From: Streptomyces camponoticapitis
GTDB lineage: Bacteria > Actinomycetota > Actinomycetes > Streptomycetales > Streptomycetaceae
Length of the DNA stretch: 64,000 bases
Reading direction: 5' to 3'
NCBI RefSeq assembly: GCF_014646115.1
Contig: NZ_BMMV01000006.1
Span: 310,001-374,000, forward strand
The position numbers and the translations under genes were made by a program. Shown one piece after another: positions 45,278 to 54,038 of this stretch. How positions within the stretch are numbered: the stretch's first letter is position 1; every line of letters starts with the position of its first letter. The notes beneath the pieces are model-generated. The model did not search any database and had not been told where the DNA came from. It saw nothing but the letters and a program-made list of their open reading frames with translations.

Positions 45278-45894
45278 GAGGCTCCGACTCCGGCCGAGGA
45301 TATGGAATGGGCGGTCAGTGCGATGAGTGCGCTGAGAGTGCTGTCCATCTCGCGGGCATCACAGGTGACGAGTGGGGTGTCTGGGGCGAGGTCGAGCTTC
45401 TTGCGCACGATCTCCAGGTCGTAGTCAGGCGAGTCAGGAAAGGTATTGACTGCCACGGCGTACGGCAAACCGCGCTCCTCGATGAGATCCATCACCTCGA
45501 AGGATTCGTCCAGGCGCCGGGTGTCGACCAGGACGAGCGCACCGAGCGCCCCGAAGGCGATGCCCTCCCACAGAGGAAGGAAGCGGCGCTGCCCCGGAGT
45601 TCCGTACAGATACAGGACAACTCGCCCGCCCGGCAGTGTCAGTCGACCGAAGTCGATGGCGACCGTGGTGGTCGTCTTGTCCCGCAGGCCGACGAAACTG
45701 AGATCGTCGGCGCCGGCCGCCGCGTCCGTCATGACTTCGTCGGTGTGCAGCGTGGGTATCTGTGAAAGCGTCTTGATCGCGGTCGTCTTGCCGACGCCGA
45801 GAGGACCCGCGACAAGGATCTTGGCTCTCTGGTGCTCCCCCTCGGGGAGGTACACGGGACGCGGGCTAGGCGACACGGAGTGACTGGAGTCCAC
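45274..45894 (-). CDS. cvnD: conservon small GTPase-like protein
   Basis: A 206-residue Ras-like GTP-binding protein. P-loop GPLGVGKTT is at residues 30-38, the switch II region contains YLYGTPGQRRF, and the G4 position is NTFP, a variant of NKxD as is usual for CvnD. In conservons, CvnA-D are thought to form a membrane complex resembling eukaryotic G-protein-coupled signalling. GTG 45894 has GAGG upstream, and the gene overlaps cvnC by 29 bases. Confidence 0.92.
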   Translation of the reverse strand: MDSSHSVSPSPRPVYLPEGEHQRAKILVAGPLGVGKTTAIKTLSQIPTLHTDEVMTDAAAGADDLSFVGLRDKTTTTVAIDFGRLTLPGGRVVLYLYGTPGQRRFLPLWEGIAFGALGALVLVDTRRLDESFEVMDLIEERGLPYAVAVNTFPDSPDYDLEIVRKKLDLAPDTPLVTCDAREMDSTLSALIALTAHSISSAGVGAS

Positions 45895-46243
45895 TCAGCA
45901 CCTCTTCCATGAGTTGCATCGACGGCCGGCCGGCGCGCGAGGGGGCGAGGGCATCCGGCACCGGCACGCTGGCTTTTAACAGTCCGTCACTGACAAGTTG
46001 TTCGGCGAGCATCAGACCGACGCTGGCCGGCAGTCCGAGATAGGCGGCTATCTCGACGGCCGTGAGGGAACCGTCCGTCACCAGCTCGACGACCCGGTGG
46101 TGCACCGGCGTGTGGTAAGCGGCGAGCGGAAGCCCGCTGGCACGCAGGGCCGTGAGCGTGTCGAGGGTGGTGGGCAACGGGGCACCGCCGGCTCCGGTCG
46201 CCAGATACGCCGGAAGAAGGCGCCGCTGATGACCGCGGCTCAT
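45866..46243 (-). CDS. cvnC: conservon DUF742 protein
   Basis: A 125-residue DUF742 protein with a predicted winged-helix-like core (VVELVTDGSLTAVEIAAYLGLPASVGLMLAEQLVSDGLL). It is the invariant third gene of conservons and is thought to bind CvnA/B/D. Its ATG overlaps the cvnB stop (ATGA), implying coupled synthesis in fixed ratio. Confidence 0.92.
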   Translation of the reverse strand: MSRGHQRRLLPAYLATGAGGAPLPTTLDTLTALRASGLPLAAYHTPVHHRVVELVTDGSLTAVEIAAYLGLPASVGLMLAEQLVSDGLLKASVPVPDALAPSRAGRPSMQLMEEVLSGLQSLRVA

Positions 46244-46659
46244 GACGCGCTGTCATGGCTACGGGCGGAGACGGACATGTGCTGCTCCCCGAGCTTCTTC
46301 GCCTGGCGCGCCATCATGTGGACGACCACGCCCATATGCATCGAGTCGTCACCCGCGGCCGCGATCAGGGTGTTGGCCCCGGCCGGCATGACCATGTAAG
46401 TGCCCTCGGCGATCTTCACCGTGACGGTCTCGATGGGGGTGTCCGGCGCGGCACCCAGCGCCGGGATGACGGCGGCGCGAGAAGCGGCGTGCAGGGCGGA
46501 GGTCATCGCGGCCACGCCGTCCGCGTCGTCCGCCGAAAGGTTCTCGGACCGGGCCTGGACCATCCCGTCGAGGGTCATGAGCAGGGCGTGGCGGACTCCT
46601 GGGATCTCGGTGATGGGGTCCAGGTACCAGGTCTCGTTCTCGCCGTTGGGAATGGTCAC
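46240..46659 (-). CDS. cvnB: conservon Roadblock/LC7 protein
   Basis: A 139-residue Roadblock/LC7-fold protein (ITEIPGVRHALLMTLDGMVQARSENLSADDADGVAAMTS). In related systems this fold (MglB) stimulates GTP hydrolysis by a small GTPase, so it may act on CvnD. GTG 46659 overlaps the cvnA stop as GTGA. Confidence 0.92.
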   Translation of the reverse strand: MTIPNGENETWYLDPITEIPGVRHALLMTLDGMVQARSENLSADDADGVAAMTSALHAASRAAVIPALGAAPDTPIETVTVKIAEGTYMVMPAGANTLIAAAGDDSMHMGVVVHMMARQAKKLGEQHMSVSARSHDSAS

Positions 46660-48032
46660 TGTGTTTCCTCCGAATCAGAACCGGTTCGGCCGCTTTCGAG
46701 GCCGTCCTGGAATTCACTCCAGGCCTTGCGAGACCGCTCCGGGTCCGGGGCACGGTACGAGGGAACGGTGAGTCCGCCGGTGGATCCCGCCGGCCCGCGG
46801 CGGCGGCGCTGCGGCAGACCGTCCGCACTGTCCGGTGCGGAGGCTCGCGACTTCTCGTCGTCCGCGGCGGGGGTTTCGGTCGCCGCGGGGGGCCGTCGCT
46901 CCGCCTTCGGCGCCACGGGCGGCTGGGGAGCCATCGCGGACGGCGGCTCGGCCTCCTCGTCGATCGAGGCCAGAAGGTTCGGGGGAATGGTCACCACAGC
47001 GCGCACCCCGCCATAGGGAGACGGATTGTCGACGGAGACATGAAAGCCGTAGTCGGCGACGAGCCGGCCGATGGCGACGAAACCCTGGGACGGCGGGTCG
47101 CCCAGCTCGGTGAGCATGACATCTTTGCTGTCGGCCGACACCAGCCGTACACCCCGCGCGGCCGCTTCCGCGGTCATGCCCTTGCCTGCGTCGTCAACCG
47201 TGATGCTGACGTTGCCGTTTCCGGTCTGGATCAGGCTGACATCCACCGCGAGGTCGTCACGGGAGTGCTCCAGCGCGTTGGCCATCAGCTCCGCGCAGGC
47301 CACGGCGACCGGCTCGGCGGCACGGCCGACGATCCCGACGTTGGAGGCTATTCGCGAGTTGATCTTTATTCGGTCGAAGCCGCGCAGTCGGGAAGAGGCA
47401 CCCGTGACGAGTTCGGCCACGTAGGTGTCCTTGCGGACGTGTCCCGGCCACGCCCCGCACACGATGGCGGTCCGCTGGATGAGCCGCAGATTCTGCTCGT
47501 TGAGATGGTCGGCGGCGAGCATACGGTGCGTCAGTTGCCGTGATCCCGTGAACTCCCTCTGCAGGGCGTCGAGTTCCGACTGCAGCCGGTACGACAGCGC
47601 CTGCGAGTCCTGGCTCGCGCCCCGCAGGGCAGCCCTGGCGGCGGCGTCGACGCGACGACGCTCGGTCAGGACCATCTCCGACACCTTGGTGAGTACGGAG
47701 TCGAGGAGCTCCGCGTCCTCGGGTCCCGCCTTCTTCTCATGGAGCAGCCCGGGGACCGGATGGTGGGAGCTGATCAGATTGAGCTTGAGGGCCGGAAGCC
47801 GGGCGGAGACGAGATGACTCACCTCGGCGCGGAACCGGTCCTCGCGGGCCTCCGCGTCGTCCGTGCGGGATTCGGCGGAGCGCGTGCGCGCCTCGGCGCT
47901 CTTCAGGGCTGCGTCCATTTCTCTGCACCGTCGCATCTGTTTGCGACGTGAGAGCGCCAGCAGCAGTGCGACGACAGCCATGACGACCGTCATGGCGCCG
48001 AGCACAATGGCGGGTTCTGAGGGAGAGGTCAC
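46656..48032 (-). CDS. cvnA: conservon sensor-kinase-like protein
   Basis: A 458-residue protein with one N-terminal transmembrane helix (about residues 8-27), a long coiled-coil region (MDAALKSAEARTRSAESRTDDAEAR), and an HATPase domain with N-box ELMANALEHS and G1 box DDAGKGM. A proline-rich, disordered tail of about 115 residues ends it. There is no clear H-box of the usual type, as is common in CvnA. It is the first gene of the conservon and the likely membrane anchor. GTG 48032 follows AGGAC. Confidence 0.9.
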   Translation of the reverse strand: MTSPSEPAIVLGAMTVVMAVVALLLALSRRKQMRRCREMDAALKSAEARTRSAESRTDDAEAREDRFRAEVSHLVSARLPALKLNLISSHHPVPGLLHEKKAGPEDAELLDSVLTKVSEMVLTERRRVDAAARAALRGASQDSQALSYRLQSELDALQREFTGSRQLTHRMLAADHLNEQNLRLIQRTAIVCGAWPGHVRKDTYVAELVTGASSRLRGFDRIKINSRIASNVGIVGRAAEPVAVACAELMANALEHSRDDLAVDVSLIQTGNGNVSITVDDAGKGMTAEAAARGVRLVSADSKDVMLTELGDPPSQGFVAIGRLVADYGFHVSVDNPSPYGGVRAVVTIPPNLLASIDEEAEPPSAMAPQPPVAPKAERRPPAATETPAADDEKSRASAPDSADGLPQRRRRGPAGSTGGLTVPSYRAPDPERSRKAWSEFQDGLESGRTGSDSEETQ

Positions 48033-48733
48033 GGAAAAAGGGTCCTAGGGGTTCGAGGGGGGAATGGGCGGGATAAACGACGCTCCCCGCCCGCGGGGTG
48101 GTCACGTCGGACAGCGCTGCGGGCCCGGCATACCAAGGCGCCGACGATTCGGGGAAGTTCGGGGAACCGGAATCGCGAGGCCGCCCGGACCGAGAGGGAC
48201 GCATGCCTGTCTACCCTTGGCGGCTCCACGCGAGACCACGCGAAGGAGATCTCCATGCGGTACACAGCAAACCTCCCCTTTCTGCGCGTCACAGTTGCCG
48301 GGCTTCGACACGTAGCACCCGGACCGGTCATGATCGCCCAGGTTCATCGTCGAGACTCCACGCCGGACAGAGGGCGACACAGTCGCCTCCGCCATCAAGT
48401 GGAACCGCACCTCGGTGAGGGATCACGCCAAAGCGACGCCAGCTTAAGGGAGTTGACCGCCAACTTTCAGCGCCAGTGTCCAGGCCGTAATGATCATGCG
48501 GGAGAAACTGGGCCAGGTGGGGAGCAACCGCCGACCAGGAGCCGGCCGCATCTCAAAACCCGGGCCGGCGGACGGGCAGACGGGCGGACCGCCCGGAGGG
48601 GCCCGACGGCGCCGCCTGTCGCGGTCGTCACCCGCTTGCGCCACATCGGCACGTGCCGCGTCGCAGGGGCCCGGACGCCGATGTTGAGTGGGTGGCGGGG
48701 CCCCGAGCCGCTGGTCGTAGAGAGGGAACCGCC
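48033..48733. other. 701 bases upstream of the conservon, no confident gene
   Basis: The conservon promoter must lie here. On the plus strand an ATG at 48255 stands behind GAAGGAGATCTCC, but the frame that follows has poor third-position bias. On the minus strand 48347-48102 could encode an 81-residue protein with five Cys (GCYVSKPGNC, VCCVPHGD), also behind a GGAG. GC content and third-position bias are lower than in the flanking genes. One of the two may be real. Confidence 0.4.
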
Positions 48734-49156
48734 ATGGCGTCGTTCAAGGACAACCTGGCCGACGACGTCACCCTTGAGGGCGTGGTGATGAACGGTGTGC
48801 TCAGGGACCGGGACGCCGTGCTGGCACAACTCGCGGTCGTGAGCGGGTTCTACCGCGACCGGGTGGACGACTTCAGCTTCGACGCCGGCGACTACCACGT
48901 GGAGGAGTACACCGCGGTCGTCGCGGGGCGGCCGATCAAGGCCACGGCGACGATGCACCGCAACGCGGACGGAAAGATCGACGCGGTCGTCGTCAACCAC
49001 CGGCCGCTGGCCGCGGCGCTGACGTTCTCGCGCCTGATCGCCGAGTCGCCGATCGGCGCCGAGTGGGACAGGAACCGCTTCTACCGCCCGGAGGGGCAGA
49101 CCTACCAGGACCTCCTGGACTACTCGGACACGCCGGAAGGCTCACCGCCGGTGTGA
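48734..49156 (+). CDS. SnoaL/NTF2-like protein
   Basis: A 140-residue protein with the NTF2-like cone fold pattern: LADDVTLEGVVMNGVLRDRDAVLAQLAVVSGFYRD and then the strands HVEEYTAVVAGRPIKATATMHRNADGKIDAVVVNHRPL. Such proteins bind small molecules or act as isomerases, cyclases or hydrolases. ATG 48734 follows GAGGGAACC. It is convergent with the efflux pump gene. Function unknown. Confidence 0.78.
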   Translation: MASFKDNLADDVTLEGVVMNGVLRDRDAVLAQLAVVSGFYRDRVDDFSFDAGDYHVEEYTAVVAGRPIKATATMHRNADGKIDAVVVNHRPLAAALTFSRLIAESPIGAEWDRNRFYRPEGQTYQDLLDYSDTPEGSPPV

Positions 49157-49178
49157 GCCGCGACCGTGGACTCGGTCG

Positions 49179-50771
49179 CTAGGCCGCCGCACCCGGGGTC
49201 GCTTCCGGTGTCGCCCCTTCGTCCGACGCGTCGGCCCGGGGGGATCCTCTGTTGATCATGATGGCGCCGATGACCGCGGCGGCGAGGAGGATGATCGCCG
49301 CCCAGGTGATGGCGACGGTGAAACCGTGGACCGTGCCCGTGTTCACGATGCGTGTCCGCTCCGCCCGCGTCAGAGGTCCCTCGCGCGCCGCCGCGGCCAG
49401 ATGGCTGGTCAGATACGTGGCCGTGGCCGTCGTCGCGATCGTGTTCAACAGGGACGTACCGATGGAACCGCCCACCTGCTGCGCGGTGTTGACCGACGCG
49501 GAAGTGACTCCTGAGTCCCGTGGGGCGACTCCCATCGTGGCCGTGGAGACGACGGGCAGGAAGGTCAGTCCGAGCCCGAAGCCCAGCAGGATCGTGCCGG
49601 GCAGGATGTGCCCCGCGTAGCTGGAGTGCGTGTCGAGAAAGGTCAGCGAGTACATTCCCCCGGCGCTCAGCAGCAGTCCGGGGACCAGCAGGAAGCGCGG
49701 CGGTACGAGGGGAAGCAGCCGGGCCGAGATCTGGGTCGAGCCGATGATGACTCCGGCCGACAGCGGCAGGAAGGCGAGTCCGGCGCTGAGTGGCGAGTAC
49801 CCGAGGATGTTCTGCAGGAAGAACGTGAGGAACAGGAAGGCGCCGAACAGGCCGATCGTCGTCAGCGCCATCACGATGACCGAGCCGCCACGGTTGCGCT
49901 CCCCGATGATGTGCAGCGGCAGCAGCGGATCGGATGACTTCGTCTGCCACCAGGTGAACGCCGCGAGCAGGGCGATGCCGATGCTCAGCACCGCCAGGAC
50001 CTCCGCGGAGGTCCACCCGTCGGACTCGGCCCTGCTGAACCCGTACACGATCGCGACGAGGCCCCCGCTGCCCAGGACGACCCCCGGGATGTCGAGGTGC
50101 GCGCCCTTGGCTCCCGCCCGGTCCTTGAGCAGCGTGAGGGCGCCGACGACGGCGAGAAGGGCGATGAGGACGTTCACGTACAGGCACCAGCGCCAGCTGA
50201 GCCATTCGGTGAGGATGCCGCCCAGCAGGAGTCCGATGGCGGAGCCGCCGCCCGCGATGGCGCTGAAGACACCGAAGGCCTTGGCGCGTTCCCTGCCCGA
50301 CGGGAAGGTCGTGGTGAGCAGGGAGAGCGCGGAGGGCGCCAGGAGGGCGGCGAAGACGCCCTGCAGCGCGCGGGAGAGATAGAGCATCTCCTGCCCGAAG
50401 GACGCGCCACCGAGCGCGGAGGCGCCCGCGAAACCGATGAGGCCGATGATGAACGTGCGCTTACGGCCGACCAGGTCGGCGACCCGGCCACCGAGCAGCA
50501 GCAGTCCGCCGAAGGCCAGGGTGTACGCGGTGATCACCCACTGGCGGTTTCCGTTGCTGATGCCGAGGTCGCGCTGTGCGGACGGAAGGGCGATGTTCAC
50601 GATCGTCGCGTCGAGCACCACCATGAGCTGCGCGGTCGCGATGACGGCCAGGGCCCACCAGCGATTCGGATCGGGTTCGTCCACCACGGGGCCGACGTCG
50701 CCGGTCCGCGAACCGCCGTTCGTCCCGCTTCCTGTTCCGTCCGGCGGGTCGGGGGTCGACGGCTCACTCAT
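49179..50771 (-). CDS. DHA2-family MFS multidrug efflux transporter
   Basis: A 530-residue 14-helix transporter. A 35-residue polar start precedes the first helix with AQLMVVLDATIVNIALP (motif D1). Motif A is GGRVADLVGRKRTFIIG, and motif C is GVFSAIAGGGSAIGLLLGG. ATG 50771 has GAAGGA upstream. It is not close in sequence to the pump at 22571-24250 beyond family motifs. The substrate is unknown; no regulator is adjacent. Confidence 0.9.
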   Translation of the reverse strand: MSEPSTPDPPDGTGSGTNGGSRTGDVGPVVDEPDPNRWWALAVIATAQLMVVLDATIVNIALPSAQRDLGISNGNRQWVITAYTLAFGGLLLLGGRVADLVGRKRTFIIGLIGFAGASALGGASFGQEMLYLSRALQGVFAALLAPSALSLLTTTFPSGRERAKAFGVFSAIAGGGSAIGLLLGGILTEWLSWRWCLYVNVLIALLAVVGALTLLKDRAGAKGAHLDIPGVVLGSGGLVAIVYGFSRAESDGWTSAEVLAVLSIGIALLAAFTWWQTKSSDPLLPLHIIGERNRGGSVIVMALTTIGLFGAFLFLTFFLQNILGYSPLSAGLAFLPLSAGVIIGSTQISARLLPLVPPRFLLVPGLLLSAGGMYSLTFLDTHSSYAGHILPGTILLGFGLGLTFLPVVSTATMGVAPRDSGVTSASVNTAQQVGGSIGTSLLNTIATTATATYLTSHLAAAAREGPLTRAERTRIVNTGTVHGFTVAITWAAIILLAAAVIGAIMINRGSPRADASDEGATPEATPGAAA

Positions 50772-50880
50772 CGTTGGCTTCCTTCGCAGTGGACCTCTGC
50801 TGTGCGCGTCAGCAGCTCACTATTCAGGACAGAACATCACAAACAGTAACTCTTTTGCCGCGCCGGGCCGGATCGCGCGC

Positions 50881-50928
50881 GAGGGAGCTTGGTGTGTGTC
50901 CCGTAGAGGGAGCTTGGCGTGTCTCGTA
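50881..50928. repeat. imperfect tandem duplication, 25 and 23 bases
   Basis: Two units begin GAGGGAGCTTGG and end TCGTA or CCGTA, head to tail in the gap between the acetyltransferase stop and the pump start. The second unit lacks a TG and has two substitutions. It looks like a recent local duplication. Confidence 0.75.
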
Positions 50929-50943
50929 GGCGGACCGTGCGAC

Positions 50944-51492
50944 TCAGACCTCGGGAAGGGATGGATCGGGTGTCCAGGGGGTCGGTGCGCTGATGGACCA
51001 GCGTTCGTGGTCCCGCCAGTCCCCGTCGATGTAGAGGTACGCGGGCGAGACCCCTTCGTAGCGGAAGCCCAGCCGCTGGACCAGGGCCAGGGATGCCTTG
51101 TTCGCCGGCTGAATGTTGGCCTCCAGCCGGTGGAGCCGCAGGTCGGTGAAGGCGTGTCGCAGAGTGGCGACGAGCCCTTCGGTCATGTAGCCGCACCCCG
51201 CGGAAGGGGCGAAGGCGGCGTAGCCCAGGGACGCGCCCTGGTAGCGGCCACGGATGATCGAGTTGATGTTGACCATGCCTGCGGCCGCGCCGGTCTCCCG
51301 GACACGGACCAGATAACCCCGGTTGGTGCCGTCCTCGAAGCGGTGCATCCAGGCCTGGAACTCCTCCGCCGTCCCGGGCAGCCGCATCCACGGCAGGTGC
51401 AGCTCGGAACTGGCCTGTACGAGCGTGCAGAACTCGTCCTGGTCGGAGAGGGTGAGCGGGCGTAGTTCGACTCGCTGCGGCATCTTCGGCAT
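50944..51492 (-). CDS. GNAT acetyltransferase, RimJ/RimL type
   Basis: A 182-residue N-acetyltransferase. It has the RimJ/L N-terminus VELRPLTLSDQDEFCTLVQ, the beta-4 strand GMVNINSIIRGRYQGASLGY, an acetyl-CoA loop variant SAGCGYMTEGLVATL, and the typical NIQPANKASLALVQRLGFRYEG. It may acetylate a protein N-terminus or a drug. The start ATG has a weak ribosome site. Confidence 0.88.
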   Translation of the reverse strand: MPKMPQRVELRPLTLSDQDEFCTLVQASSELHLPWMRLPGTAEEFQAWMHRFEDGTNRGYLVRVRETGAAAGMVNINSIIRGRYQGASLGYAAFAPSAGCGYMTEGLVATLRHAFTDLRLHRLEANIQPANKASLALVQRLGFRYEGVSPAYLYIDGDWRDHERWSISAPTPWTPDPSLPEV

Positions 51493-51599
51493 GGGCCAAC
51501 GTTAGGCCTGGTGAGTGACGGCAGCCGCATCGGCGGTCGACAGCCCCGCCGTCCGTAAATCTCTCGCGCGTGCCGTCGTCCGGATGATGGGGTGGCACG

Positions 51600-52550
51600 G
51601 TGACCGACGACGAGGCGACGGCCGTCCGGCCGTTGACACTGGCCTGGGTGGGCCGGCAGCTGGGGGCCGGCGAACGGATCGTCAGGACCGAGGCGCTGCA
51701 CGGCGGCATCACCGCCGAAATGCGGAGGCTGACCATCAGCACGCGGGACGCGGGCACCCGTGACCTGGTGCTGCGGACCTTCGTCGACGTGGAGCACGCC
51801 GAGGACGCGCTGAACAGGGAGGCCGGCGCCCTGGCCCTGCTGGCGGGGACCGACGTGCCCGCTCCTGAACTGGTCGCGGTCGATCCGGCCGCCGCGCACT
51901 GCGAGTATCCCTCGCTCCTGATGACACATCTGGCGGGCCGGACGGTCCTCGACGACGAGGGACTGGAGGCACGTATCCCTCTGCTGGCCCGTCAACTCGT
52001 CGCTGTCCACGCGCTGCGGCCCGCCGGCCGGCCCCGGACGTATGCGACGTTGACGACCGCCGACACCGTCGTGACTCCGAAGGGCGCCGACGCGGCGGCA
52101 TGGGCCGCGGCGATCGACGTGATCCGCGGGCCCGCACCCGCCTACGAAGGCCGGTTCCTGCACCGCGACTTCCACCCCGGCAACGTGCTGTTCGACATGT
52201 CGCCCCCGAACCAGGCGGGTCCCCGGATCACCGGCGTCGTCGACTGGGCAGGGACATCCTGGGGCCCGGCGGACCTCGACGTGGCGCACTGCTCCACCAA
52301 TCTCGCGCTGCTGCACGGCCCGGCGTGGGGTGCGCGGTTCGCCGAGGCCTACGAGGAGGCCGGTGGAACCCTGGCCGCGGCCGCGAGCGAGCGGCTGTAC
52401 TGGCGGGTGCGGGACGGGCTCGCGTTCTCGGAAGAAGTGCGGGCGGTGTCGCGGCCGTGGCGGGAGGCAGGGAGAACAGAGCTGACGGCGCGAGCCGTGG
52501 AGGAGCGACTGGACGCCTATGTCACCACCCTGATGGACACGCCGGGCTGA
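51600..52550 (+). CDS. aminoglycoside-phosphotransferase-fold kinase
   Basis: A 316-residue APH-family protein. The catalytic loop HRDFHPGNVLFD and the metal-binding VVDWAGTSWG (DFG equivalent) are intact, and VLRTF precedes the family's Glu region. Substrates of the family include aminoglycosides, macrolides, sugars and choline; nothing here narrows it. GTG 51600 follows GGGGTGG. Confidence 0.87.
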   Translation: MTDDEATAVRPLTLAWVGRQLGAGERIVRTEALHGGITAEMRRLTISTRDAGTRDLVLRTFVDVEHAEDALNREAGALALLAGTDVPAPELVAVDPAAAHCEYPSLLMTHLAGRTVLDDEGLEARIPLLARQLVAVHALRPAGRPRTYATLTTADTVVTPKGADAAAWAAAIDVIRGPAPAYEGRFLHRDFHPGNVLFDMSPPNQAGPRITGVVDWAGTSWGPADLDVAHCSTNLALLHGPAWGARFAEAYEEAGGTLAAAASERLYWRVRDGLAFSEEVRAVSRPWREAGRTELTARAVEERLDAYVTTLMDTPG

Positions 52551-52570
52551 GCCAAGGCAGTCCGGAGACC

Positions 52571-53281
52571 TCACCAGCGGTCAGGTCGAAGCCCCGCGAG
52601 CGGCGAAGGCACGGCGCGGGCACGGAGGACCATGAGGGAGTCCTCCATCGTGGCCACCATGGCGAAGGGGAACCGGTCGAGCTCAAGACAGAGCGCGACG
52701 TCATCAGGGTGGACTCCTTCACGCACACCCTCCGCCAACTCGTGGGCGGCCCGGGACTCGCCCGCGCGGCGGAGAAACTCGGCAGCGTCCGTCCCAGCCT
52801 CGGTGGCCCTCCGGGCGATGTACTGCGCGCACGCCAGATCCTCATCCGCTCGGCCGTCTTCACCGGTGACCACGAACGTGGCGCTGTCACACTCGTACGT
52901 CCGCAGGAGCCTTGCCGTCGCCTCGGCGACCACGAAGCCGGCGCACAGCACCAGCGACGCCTCCTTGACCGCGAGGGCGCCGACCGTCCCCGCCGTGGTC
53001 TTCTGCACGACGGTCCGTCCGCCAAGGTCGATGGACCGCAGCAGACCCGGGGAGTTGACGGTGTCGAACCCGGGTGCGGGCGGACCGTCCTTGACCGCCA
53101 CCCAGTCCGGGTGGCGAGCCTTGAGCGCGAGGGCGTCGTCCGGCGACTCGGCGAGGACGATCTTCTCCGCCCCCTGGGCGAAGGCCCAGGCGGCCACCGT
53201 GAAAGCGCGCATGACGTCGACCACGACCGCCACGGACGGGGCTTCGACCAGCTCAGCGATACCAAGGAAACGAGCGTCCAT
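52571..53281 (-). CDS. comB: 2-phosphosulfolactate-phosphatase-like protein
   Basis: About 236 residues, ComB family: [28 protein letters not shown], then [14 protein letters not shown] and [20 protein letters not shown]. In methanogens ComB makes sulfolactate for coenzyme M; Streptomyces does not make coenzyme M by this route, so the bacterial homologue's substrate is unknown. ATG 53281 begins MDARFLG but lacks a strong ribosome site; the frame is open to 53329. Confidence 0.82.
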   Translation of the reverse strand: MDARFLGIAELVEAPSVAVVVDVMRAFTVAAWAFAQGAEKIVLAESPDDALALKARHPDWVAVKDGPPAPGFDTVNSPGLLRSIDLGGRTVVQKTTAGTVGALAVKEASLVLCAGFVVAEATARLLRTYECDSATFVVTGEDGRADEDLACAQYIARRATEAGTDAAEFLRRAGESRAAHELAEGVREGVHPDDVALCLELDRFPFAMVATMEDSLMVLRARAVPSPLAGLRPDRW

Positions 53282-53341
53282 CCGGTCATGATCGCGTACG
53301 CCCGACCCTTGGCACCCGGACAGTGCCACACGTCACAGCGG

Positions 53342-53788
53342 TCAGGATGCCTCGACAGCCTTCTTGATGCGCTCGCCGAAGGCCGGTGCGTCCTTACGGG
53401 CCGCGCCGAGCGCCAGACCCACCAGCACCTTTCCGACGCCGTGGCCCTCAAGGGCGTTGTAGAGACGTACCTGCGTGCTTCCGTTCGCGGCTTCCTGCAG
53501 GTCGTAGCCACCCTCGGAGGCGGTTACCGAATTCTTGCTGGTCTCCCTCCAGCGGATCTTCCGGGGGGCTTCCATTTCGGTGATCACCATTTCGCGGTTC
53601 GACTTCATACCCGCGTCCTTCACGGTGGTCCGAAAAACCGTCCCGACCGATGTGGGGCCTGCCGGGACCTTGTCGATCCGCTGTACGCGCGGGCTGAACT
53701 CAGGGTCGTTCGTGCCATCCGCGAGGTAGGCGAAGACCTCTTCGATGGGCCGGTCAATCTCGGTAACCGTTTCAAACGTGCCGCTCAT
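53342..53788 (-). CDS. SRPBCC (START-like) family protein
   Basis: A 148-residue ligand-binding protein of the SRPBCC/polyketide-cyclase-2 type: FETVTEIDRPIEEVFAYLADGTNDPEFSPRV at the start, GTVFRTTVKDAG in the middle and a long C-terminal helix. It probably binds or modifies a hydrophobic small molecule. It lies 60 bases upstream of the comB-like gene on the same strand. A 250-base gap with no gene precedes it. Confidence 0.82.
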   Translation of the reverse strand: MSGTFETVTEIDRPIEEVFAYLADGTNDPEFSPRVQRIDKVPAGPTSVGTVFRTTVKDAGMKSNREMVITEMEAPRKIRWRETSKNSVTASEGGYDLQEAANGSTQVRLYNALEGHGVGKVLVGLALGAARKDAPAFGERIKKAVEAS

Positions 53789-54038
53789 GGCTGATCGCTC
53801 CTTGATTCCAGTACACCGTTCAATCCAGGACCAGAGTCCTGGAGCCGACGGCGCTCAACGGAATTCGCTTGCGACTGCAGACCATCGAAATGTCTGCGCC
53901 TTGGTGCTGGCCGGTCCAGAAAATTAGATCATGAATTCCACAAGATCGCAGTGGAGCGGAAACGACACGTTCGCCGCCTCTTCCGTAAATCCCGGCTCCG
54001 TGCGCCGGGGATTACGGGACAGCCCTACGGGACAGCCC

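Noticed and set aside
48255..48788. Plus-strand gene behind a good GAAGGAG site upstream of the SnoaL gene
   Set aside because: Codon use is poor, no domain is recognisable and it would overrun the SnoaL start; kept only as part of the intergenic description.
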